64,000 nt of DNA. It comes from Antedon mediterranea (lineage: Eukaryota; Echinodermata; Crinoidea; Comatulida; Antedonidae). Of this stretch, positions 47,101 to 59,100 are shown in pieces. The translations under genes were made by a program, and so were the position numbers. The notes beneath the pieces were generated by a model that ran no database searches, was not told the DNA's origin, and saw nothing but the letters and a program-made list of their open reading frames with translations. The DNA is taken from positions 11,965,201 to 12,029,200 of the forward strand of contig NC_092670.1 in NCBI RefSeq assembly GCF_964355755.1, written 5' to 3'. Within the stretch, counting starts at the first letter, position 1; every line of letters starts with the position of its first letter.

Positions 47101-50100
47101 ATTAATTAGTTGTTGCTTAAAATAAAATCTATTACAAGAAAAGTGAGTCAGGTTAAGAGTTTAACGACATTTACAAAATTCTGAAAATTAATTTTGATTA
47201 GATTATCGTATTGCATTCCGAAAGTAAAACAAATATTTTTTTTAATGAAAATCATTTTACAACACCAATCAATATACAGTAGGTCTAAATAACACTTTTT
47301 AAATCATTAAATAATGTAAATGTGAAATAAAAATTAAATTATTTGATTTTAATTACACTTATTCACATTAATTCAAACGTTTGACGATAACTCTATTCTG
47401 TAAATTTTATTTTACATTTTGGACCATTTTAAATCATTTTAAAAAGTATTTTAATTTGGGAATTTCATGTATATCTTTGCATTGTTTTAACTATACGAAG
47501 CAAAGTGAATTTCCATTTTAAATAGACCGATACATTTTCTTGAATCTCAATATTAGACTATGGAAATGTTTTTTTTTTTCAAAAATGATAATTGGCCTAT
47601 TGACATATTTTAATTGCAATTTGGATAATCATTTTATTTATTCATCAATTTCTGTCTTTTGTTATTATACTTTTGGTATCCATACTGGTTTTAAAAGTGG
47701 ATCACAGTAACATATTTTAGGCTACATCGCAAAAAAAACAAGGCCAACAGCCATTAAGTCACGTGCTACAATGCATAGTAATACCAGACCGACAGACCGA
47801 CAGACCGACAGACAGACAGACAGAGAGACCGACCAACCGACATAGTGAACTATACTGACCGAAATTACTGAACATGTTTAAAAATGTTGAAATGTTTAAA
47901 AACATTAATTTTTTTTTAATTTACACGTGCGTAGCCTGTCACTTTCGACGTGCTCGTATAACGTAATTTCGAGTTGAAAAGTAAGTCAAGAAAACAGAAA
48001 TCGGGCAAAAAGAGTGCGCAATAACATTTAACGCGCAATGCGCTCGCAAAAATATGCGCACTCATGGCAATTTTGTAAACGCTTAAAATTGCCTGAAATG
48101 TACTCTTATTTCATCGAAAATAAATTTTGAAAATGTTAAGCACGCGTACGCATGCGTTACATGCGCTACGCACGTAATTGTATTACCATATGATGATTTA
48201 TGCCCTGAAATTTATGAGTACCAAATTTTATTTAATTGTGATTCATGGTTGTGAAGATATGATTACAAACGTGATTTTGTTAAATCGTGCGTAGACCGCG
48301 TAATTTTTTATTGCGCACCGTGAAAACATAACCACATTGATACCTGGCCATAAGGAATATACTGTGAAAAATTGACCTAGCTAGATTAAACTGATATCAA
48401 GATAAGGTCAGAAAGCGATAAAACGCATAGTGATACCGGACCGACAGACAGACAGACAGACAGACCGACCGACAGACAGACCGACAGACAGACAGACAGA
48501 CCGACCGACCGACATAGTGAACTATAGAGTCGCTTCCACGCGACTAAAAATCAAAGAAATACACAAAATTATACAATTGAAATGTCTTATGAAAGTAATG
48601 GTATTTTTTAAAGACATTTGATGGGAAAAACCAAACTGGTTTGGGGAAAATTTAAGAGATTATAACATGATAATTATAATTACATCAAACTATTTTACGA
48701 TACCAATTTTTTTTAAATACAAAAATATGTAATAATTAAAATGTGTATATAAAAGTATATAGTATTTATTTTTAAAGGAAAATTCATTGATGGGAACAAC
48801 CAACCAAACTTTCCGTAAAATTTAAGAGCTTATATAACTAGGTATATTATGGTTAAAACAGTTAAATATAAATTATCTTACGAGATCTATATAGGCCTAA
48901 ATCTTTAAAATCTCATGCGTTGCGAAAATTGCATCGCGTTGAGTAAACACTAATTATTTAGCCCATTTGAACTACATGTCAAATTAAGAAAAAAAAAACA
49001 CTTTCTGTCGTTAGTTTTGTTTCCGACTTCCAGCTTCCTGCCCTCATCTTGTGGGTCAAATTAGATAATGATAAGATGAGAACTTTAATCAGTAAAAGAT
49101 CTTCAATGAATCGTTAAAAGTCAATAAAAACCCAGATTTATCTTGTAAATGCTTCATGGAGGCTGACGAAGATAAGAACAACCGGAAAAGTAGGCCTTAC
49201 AATTAGTTACCGTGGTTTATCTTAAACCTCTTTTAGGCCACTCATTTTTTTTATTGTGAAACAAAACAAATTATATTGTTTTTTTCGGTAAAATCATTTT
49301 AAAAATAGCAACATGACCTAAATTACCTTCATGTTTGCATCAATAAATTTAATTTTTTTTTCCGAATAAATAAAAATAGTCAAACGGAATAGATAATTTT
49401 TTGTTGGGCAATAATCTTGTCATACCAAACTCGACTTGAGTCGAATATGAATGCAACCATCGACTTTTTTTTTTCATTTTAATAATTCCGATATCGTTAC
49501 CATTTAAAAGTGTTTTTTTTTAAATTATAGCAAGAATACCACCTAAATGAGATTATTTCGAAAAAGAGATTTCCTTAAAAGTTCAATGTTTAAGAATTTG
49601 GGTTAATAACTTGGAAATACATGTTGCTAACAAGGTGCGTAGATAAACCACAGTCTACTTATCTGAACAATACGTATGTTTTCTGTGTTTTTAACTTTCT
49701 CTGTAAATTTGGATTTTGATCAGGGAAACTTGGAAAATTGATTACGACAAACTGACTATTCATTGTAACTTCTCAAAGTGTGTCAATGTTTAATCATATC
49801 ATATTACCTCAATAATAATTTTGATATGTTTTAGTAACAGCTAGAGGACAGATGAACTCCTTTACCTACACCTTCACATAATAGTCTGTGTGTGACATAT
49901 TACCGCAACTCACAGATTTCCGACTGTCAGGGCTTGGTCTTTAGTTACCGCTTTACCTTAGGCTAGTATTTCGTCACTTCCTACTGTAGTTCTATATCGT
50001 CACATGGTTATGATCTTTCAGTATTATATATCATCCGGGTTGTTTTTATAGTTAAATTAGAATAATCACATTATCAACCGTTATATCAAATAAGTTTCCT

Positions 50101-53100
50101 AACATGTATTGTACTTTTTTCATTCTAAATTAATGATATTATGTAACACAGATACTGGCTCGCTTCATTTAATTAAATTTATAAAAAAAGAAAAAACAAA
50201 AAGGTTATAAACAAGTACATAATTATACAGTAGGTCTAATTAATAGCAATTAGTAGTTTTTCTCTCTCTAGATTGTAGTAGGCCTAATATGAGAAGTCTA
50301 GATATTATCAATGATTGTATCAAGTCCTAAATTGACCCAATGTTATGTTTGTAAACTGTGCGCACGCATTACATATTTTGCGTTTGAATGCGCATTTGAA
50401 ATTTAATGAGCTATACGGTATAATTATATACCTGATATTGTACATTTATTCCCGATTTTGTTTTGTTGGTAATCTATGCCACCAGCCTGGATATATACCC
50501 AATCCCACGAGACATTTACGTTTTTGATCACTTGTTATTAGATACACTTATGCATATAATTTTAAAAGAAGATTTAGGCCCTAAATAGATCCTAAAATAA
50601 ATTTTCCCAACGGATGGAAGACATATTAGGCCTAAAAAAAAAAGTTTGTTTGCTGTCATCCGCCGCCCCTAATTTCGTCAAAAATTTGGGGCGGAGATAA
50701 GACGTTTTTACGTTGAGGGCGCTTAAAAAAAAGTTTTTTTATGATTTTTTTTGGCCGAAAAGGTGTAAAAATCAAGTGTGCGAGGATGAAACAATAAAAA
50801 TAATAACGTAGCGTATATTTCGGTGTATAATCGCACTTTTGACACGCAAATTTAACCTCTAAATTAAGGGTGCGTCTTATACACCGAACATAAATGCCTC
50901 AACACACAGATATCGCCACCTCGTTGGCTACGCTTGGGCTTTTTAAGGCAAGGCCTAGGCCTATTAGTATTATTACTAAAGAGTAGGCCTAGCCTAGCTA
51001 CAGTGTACTAGCGTAACAGCAACCTGCTAGTTTTCAAGACATTTTAGCGTGATTTTGTACTAAATATGATGAAAAGATTTGTTCATTATGGAGCTGTTTT
51101 AGGCGCTCCGATAAAATTTCATTTGTAAACGTTTACGATTGGATTATAGTTATACGCACGACCGTCGTACCCCCAGCGCGAGCGAGCCCTTCTTGGCAAC
51201 CACATGGTGTACAGTATTCGCCTAGTATATTCTCCAGTTGATTATAGCATAGCATAGCATAGCATAGCATAGACCTAGCGTACACACTTCTAGGATACAT
51301 AGATACTAATCGAATACGATTGTCCGTGAAATCGTGAGCCTCTCGATAAAAGGATCGAGCGAGGCTAGCCAACACACACGTGCGGTCATGCACTCGATGT
51401 TGCGGGTGCGAAACTCATGAATAACAAGTTAAGCGTGGTTCCCACTAGAACGTAACGCAAGGACGTAAACGCAACGCAAGCGTTTTAACCAATGACATGC
51501 GAAGTTATAGACATTTAGCAATCACAAGCGAATAAGTCATCGCTTGTGATTGGTCAATTCACTTGCGTTGCGTTACGTCCTTGTGCTGCGTCGCTAGTGG
51601 GAACCACGCTCTAGAAAGAACTGATGGAATGGGGGACTTCCCTTCTTGTTGAGGCTGGGCGCGGCCGTCTTATACATCGACGATATACAAAATACCGATA
51701 TTTACTCTCAGTTATACACAGGTGCGACTTATACACCGAATTCCGAAATATACGGTACACTAACTTCTAAAATATTTAATTAGGCCTGCTAACAACGACC
51801 TAGTAGGCCTAGCCTAGGCTGGTTTAGACACGGGGCCTAACGCGCCCAAAACAGAATTAAAGTGTGAAACAAATTATGAATAGATGTTTGAGCTCGTTGT
51901 TTTATTCAGTGTGTTTTGTTACTCTCAAATTCGCGTACAATTAACAGAGAAATTAACATTGAAAAAAAAAAAAAAAAAAAAAAAACTTTTTTTCACCCGC
52001 CCCCCCCCCCCTCCCCACCCTACCAAAAAAAAAAATTTACAGCAAACAGACATTTTTTTTTTAGGCCTTATAATTAGGCCTAATCGAAATTTACACAAAA
52101 TAAATTTACCCACAAGTGAACTTTTTGTTATTACAACAATTCGAATTCCTCGAAATAAACTTTAAGGGAATTAATTTAGATTAAAGGTTGTTTCTGAAGA
52201 TGAAAGAATAAGACTAGCTAAATTTTCAGCTTTTTTTATAGGTAGCCTAAGTTGCGCAAAGAACGTATTTATAACATGAAACGGTATTTTGAACATTCCA
52301 TTTTGGTATCATTTTAACCTAAATGCCTGTCTAGATATCCACATGAGGATTGAAAAAAAGTATATACATTAATCCACGTTATTATTACGAGTATAGCTAT
52401 GTTGGCATGCTCTTTCTCTATCTAAGTTAAATACAGTCAATCCTGCTATTTAACGTGTCCTACGTGTGTGGTCAACATTACATCTGAAATATCGGAGTTA
52501 AACCGGAGTTACGTAGGCATTGTGTCGGATCAGCTTAATTCTGATGCACACTTAACCCTAGTTTGTAATATACGGTGAATTCCGAAAAGAAAGTTAAACC
52601 AAAGACATCTTCCAGTGTACGAATCTTGACTGTCGTGGTGTTTATTAATGGTAGCAGAAGTTTTAAGTACTGTAGGCCTATTATTTAGGTCTAACAGTTT
52701 GGTTTTCGGAAATACAAAATTTGTATTTGTCGTCAATCTTTACGATTCTTCGTATAGGCCTAACTGCAGTTAAATTGAGTAAACTCTACAAATTAATTTA
52801 AACTTTAGCCAATATACGTAGACATCCTTCCTAATTTGGTGTTTAAATATATCTGTGGTTTTAAGTTATTTTTAAACTCTTATTGTTGATCAGACTATTT
52901 GAAATCAATCAGATGTATAGTAATTATATTAGTAAATATACTTCAAACAAACTAATTTAGGAGTTCAATCTGATCGTGCTACAGTATCTAAAAATACAAG
53001 TGAAATTGCAAAATATTAATTAGAAATCTTAACACTTCTATACCAATATCTCGGAAACATCAGTTTGCAGTTTAATACCTCGTTCATGATTGACGGCATT

Positions 53101-56100
53101 TTTAAAAGCATCTATTGCAAACTTGTACAAATTCTTTTCTTTAAATTCAAGATTACACTTGCTAATTAGAGACCTGACAGAAAGATTACCTTATCATTTC
53201 GTTTGATAAGTAGAGCGGCGTGCCAAATTTATATTAAAATAACTTCAGGAAATGAATTGGTCAATTTAAAAATACACATATTTTTATTAAACTTATTTTA
53301 TAAATAATTTAAATATTATGTCTGATAATTAATTAAGTATAATTTTAGATGTTTACAAGAAAACGTCATTCTATACTTGGATATAGCAAATATATGAATA
53401 TATATATTGGCGCGCGCGTGCAAATAATGATAATATGACACGCACTCGTACAAATACCGGCAATGGTACGCGCGTCAACTACTGTATGTTTTAAACATAT
53501 ATTTTCTTCAACGGCGGACCACCAAACGTTAACGTGAGCATCCAGGCATCTCAATTATCATATTTATATATCAATTTCATGTGTATTTTTATCCAAATGT
53601 GTAAACCTAAAGGCATTTATACTATCGGATTTTATTTCTCTGTCAGATCCACTTAAACTGTTTAAAAGCAAAACATCTATCATGCCGGTTATTTGTATAC
53701 CACCAGAGGTTGATGGTCCATTTACGACGATTTAATTCTAAAAAAGAATGATTTAATTCCTTAAAAAAATTAAGTTGATATCACATTTTAAGTGACTTAG
53801 GCCTATATAGTAATCATTAATAAAAGCTGGTTAAATGGTTAGTTTATACTTAAAGCTATTATTAAAAATGGAATATCTAGATTTTTAAAAAGAATTCGAA
53901 ATATCAATGTTGCATTGATTATAAGTTAATCTAAACTGATTTTTTTTTCTAAGGAAATTAATCTCATGATTCAAACAACAAAACATGTTTATTGTAGATC
54001 CGATAACAACCTAGCGTGGAAGTTGGAAATGAGCAGATTCCCCGCCAAAATTTTTTTTTTTTTTTTAAATCTTATAATCGACTTTTGATGCATCGATTTG
54101 GTATGGTTTAATCAACAAACATCGGTAATTTACTATATTTGTACACGCCCGCCTATAAATCCGGCTCTGTGCAAGTGGACTGAACTATGGTTTTCTTTCT
54201 AGAAATCTTAACATTGTGTGTTTGTTTAATTTGTAAGATGTAACAGCCGTATTGTAAATATCCCTCGGCGTATATCGGTATTATGTGGCATATATGTGTA
54301 TTGCCACTACGGGGGTTATTGTAGATTTTCGGACTTCCCTTCTCAAATGAACAAACTCAATTTTCCACATCATCATTGACTTTACGTAGACAGACACATA
54401 TGTTGTACGCGTAAGTTCAAACGTTGTTGAAATAGCAGTTTGTACGCGCGCGTGTAAAAGTTGGCGATGGTATCATCTTACGCGCGCGTTCAAACGTTGG
54501 CGATATGGTATATTTTTGCACGAGCGCGTTCCCACGTTAGTGTTGTTGTACACACAACATTGTACCTGAATGGTAAATCAACATTTCCAATTACTTTACA
54601 ATGTTACAATAAATAATGAGATAAATAGGATTGGCGTTTCGGAAACTTTTATGAAACTGCATCTTTTACATCTATATGAAATTACATCCAGTGTAATTAT
54701 GTTAAAGGTTTTGATCACTATCAATTGGGCCGTTCCATGAGAACATTTTAAATAATCTATCTTTAGTTTATAAACGAGGTTAATAAATACAATATACGAC
54801 CCTGGCCACACAATTTTTTAGACATCAAGCTGATTTAAAGGTACGCGATTCCTTTTTAAGGCAATACCTTATCATACGAACCAAGCTCCAGGGCAGCCCG
54901 AAGCATTTCGTCCTGCGGGGAGCTCAGGGTGTTGGACCCGCCAGTATAATTGACGGTGGCTAGAAATAGAACCGCAAATGTTTACTTTTCTAATTTTTCC
55001 CAGTGGGACACAAAGAGGATGATTACATCTCATTGTTTCTGCTATCAACATTATATGGCCTCTCTCACTACCCGACATAATTTAATATAATATCTTTATA
55101 TAGATTATTCTGTGTATCATCTTTTCTGCTGAACTTCAGCTAGTTAAACCCGGTTAGCCCGTCTACCGTCTGATGCCGTCAGCACGGCTCTTTTGCTGAC
55201 GATATGCAATAAAGTTACCATTGAAAATCTATTTACGTTTAATGTTTAATGCTATTTCTAAATTAAAGTGTCTTCATCTGTGTAATACTCGGACAGAGAT
55301 GTAGGCCAACTATAAGTGGTGTTCAGACAATGACGCACGTTTGATGTTTTTACGCCTGAAGTCAAAATAATGTTTTCGTTTCCTGTTTGATTCTTTCTGT
55401 GAATCTTTCACAATATTCTGATGTAGCAAAACAACGCTTCTTCTTTCACGAGTTTCACATTATCGTTTGCAAAGCACAACATGTTTTCTGTACTTCCGCT
55501 TTTTTTTATAAAAACAAATAAGTAGTTTTTAAAAATAAATAACATATAGCATATTAAACGTTATAATAGCCACAGTTCGAAGCACAAATAATGTTTATGA
55601 GTTAATGTGGAATATTATTTCATGAGTTGTTCTACTTAAAATTGGACAGGGTATCAACTAATAAAACATTCTCCTAATTCAACAAACAAAAATATTTATA
55701 TTTGTTTTATAACTTCTATTCACTAATTTGCTGCTTCCAAATTGATTCAGAATGTTTAGTTTGAGGTTAGGCCATTCATCCATGAAGGCAATTCAAACTC
55801 GGGATTTTGGAAACGGAGGAAATGGTGCACGATGTTGGTCTTTGAACGTCCAACAGTCCGTCACCAGTTTCGCGTTGCACAACAAAAATGTTTAAACGAA
55901 AAGATGAAAGTCCAATAGAAAAATGTACTTTAATAATATATTCAAGACAAGAACTAAATAATACTGAACGGCAGTGTCAGACAAACATTCCATGATGTAA
56001 AAATAAACTCAGGTGTGTTATAGGCCTTCTGTAGCATACATTATTTAAAGTTGAAAGGGTCATATTTGCATTCTTTTTTCTAAGGCAGTTAATTTAATGT

Positions 56101-59100
56101 AATCATGTATTTCTAACATAATAAAACATTAGTGATGTGTGGATAAGCTGTGTACCCAGGCCAATGGCACAACCATCTGAGAACAGGTGTTTTCCTTGTG
56201 CGGCAATGTTAAACAGTTTGTTAGTAGCATTGTTCCAGAGTTCGGCAGGATTTAGCGTCGGCTATGAATCGAGATACAGTGCTAAGTAGACCGTGTTATT
56301 ATGTTTAAAATCTATAAGAACTTAGTATTTCAGATTATTCAGAAATAAATCTTAAGATATGGCTTACTTAGAATTATAATCCTTGACATAATTTAAGATG
56401 CGGTCATATATTTCCAGACAATTTATATTTAAATGATATTGTCTCCCAAAAACATGAAAAATGAAAATAAATAAAAAAAAAAGAATAAAAAAGCTATTTC
56501 GCATTTAATCATTTTTGTAAAAAAACTAACAAAACAACATTTTTTTTCACTTATAAAAAGACAAAATTAACGGTTAAATTCAAAAATTTACTATTCTTTT
56601 ATAATTATTATTAAAAATAAAATTTGTTTGAAAGTTTTCTAGCATGGTAAGTGTAATTTCTTTTTCAAGTTGACACTAATGAGAAGACGAAGTGTGCGTG
56701 CAGCAGAACATGTTTACCACATTTTTAGCAAACGACTTTTTAATGTGAATGTTTAAATTAATGTATTAGTCACATTAACATGACCTACATTCAGTGCCCA
56801 CCCACAGTATTAAGAAATAGATAGAATCGGTATTATGTTTCTGAAAATAAAGACCTCTATCTTCATTGAGTCATTAAATTTAAAACCGGCATATTCAGAT
56901 GAAAAGAAATTTGAGAACGTTAAATGAAATTCAATGCCTATTTACACATCTACAATTGTATTTTGCGAAATAAATTTATTTACGCAAGCAAGAACAGACA
57001 ACTTAAACAAAATTAAGTTTGTGTTATAAAAAACTTTAAAGCAAACACAAAATATGTTTGAATAAAAAAAAACAACTGAACTCAAAATTTCAACATGCTC
57101 TTTTTTTTTTTTTAAATAAGTTAGAAACTAAACTAAATTGTTTTCTTGACACTTAAAACAAACCATTATTAGAAACAATTCATTTTAAAAACAAAGCAAC
57201 TTACAATCAACCAACAAGCTAACATCAAAACAAGCAAACTTAAAAAAGTCAGCTAACAGCAAAACAGGTAAGTTAACTAAACAAGCAAGCAAGTACATTA
57301 GCAAGCAAACAATAAAAGGCCAGTTAACAGCAATGCCAGCAAGCTAAATTTCCAAAAAGCAAGCTAAGCAAGCAAAACAAACAAGATAACAACCAAGCAA
57401 AACTTCAAAATGCTATGTTAGAAAGTTTAAAACTGAGGCTAGAAATGTCAATTTACATGGCTCACGAGCAACAAAGAAAACGACCTTTGTGTTCTTCAAA
57501 ACATAGAGAGTGTGCCAAGTGTAGATCTGTATCTGACACCTGTATTGTTGATTAGCCTCGAGGTATTCAGTTATCTTGATGGAACATCCAGCGTTTCCAC
57601 TTCTCTAGTTAATTGAAAAGATTAGTTCGAAGCAAACGTAATAATTCCAAGAATCTCATTTCAAATCTTCATCAACACGTTTAAATACAGAAAGCTTAAA
57701 AGTTATCAATTTTAAAACGGTTTATTAATATTGAATTTATATTTGACAGGCAGATCGGAAATATGTTTGCAAAAGCAAACATGGTTGTAAAACGTAGACC
57801 TATACACATGTTTACATTATTGGTCTAGTAAACCATAAAATAAATCCTACAAATTTTACTTGTAACGTCTAGACCAAGACCATGCTCAAATGTTCAATGC
57901 TACTCTGTTTCAATCTTAAACTGATCTTGGAGTTTGTATTTTTAGTATAATTCTTAAGATTTTTTCTTTCACATTTTCAGTCTTATTTTAGTTTGAGAAT
58001 TAAAGTAAACAAAGTGTAAAAAAAAAGAAGACCGACCCTAAATATGTAAAATCGATTGGTTTGCAATTTTAACAAAATTATTTTATAATTTTCTCGAAAA
58101 AAGTATCCTTAACTTGAATTCGATCAAGTGATTGTTTACGTATTAGATGGTCTTCGTATCTAATTAATATTAGCGACTCTCCTGAAAGCGTTGTTATTAG
58201 ATTCATCAGCTTCTAGCGCACTCAACTGGCGCCGTTCTGAACAGTTCATCCATTTTGAGAGGTTGTTACGAGTTCGACTGAGGTTCAAGAACACTGTTCA
58301 GACTATATTGGTTCAGTAATCAATAAAGCAAGTCTCACTTTATGATTACAACCGTGTATGATTTATGAAAACATTATGCAAATCTATTTTTTTTAAATAA
58401 ATATATATAATATCAATGTGATGTCGTTCCGAAGCTAAAATTATGATTATACATTGAAGATTTATTGTTTTAACGCAAATGATGACATTCTGCATAACTA
58501 AACCAGATCCTTCAACCGGATACGAGATTCTGATGTGGAAACCTTATGCAAAATGCATTTTTAAATAGTATTATATTAATTATAAATATTAGTACCGCAT
58601 TTATTTCATCGCAACTGATGACATTTTCTACAAACTAAACTAGATTCTCAACGGGTTACGAGGTTTTCATTATGAAAAACCGTGTTATTTAGTGTTATTA
58701 GTTGTTTCAGAAGTATATCATAATTCTGTGTGCATAACTAAACCAGATCCCCGAGTGGGATCTGAGGTTCATATGACGTATATTTACAAGCACATAGTAC
58801 TATAGTAACGTACTAGAAGGTTTAATTTTAGACAAATATTTTTCATATTCATATACAATAGTTATAATATGATATCTTATGACACCATACGTAATAAATG
58901 AACACTCCACACTTCTTCCAAATCTTTATAACTTGCAAGGTATTTGAATATGAACGCGGAAAAACTTTTATGAGCTATACAATAATTGTAAAAGCTTAAA
59001 TTCAGGCTAGATCATTGCCCTTTAGGCCAAACTATTCCTTACACATACCCAGGACCTGGTTATCACTGGTCGAAACAGCACGATCTGTGGATATTACTAA

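Noticed and set aside
51884-52165. Frames crossing the poly-A and poly-C runs
   Set aside because: Low-complexity Lys/Pro or Phe/Gly runs only.
53366-53554. Minus-strand 62-aa open frame
   Set aside because: Contains Cys/Trp-rich reading but has no splice acceptor and crosses CG-rich repeats shared with 54.4 kb.
55752-55890. Open plus-strand stretch and an opposite minus-strand frame in the bursicon intron
   Set aside because: No acceptor precedes either frame and no similarity is recognised; probably a repeat relic.
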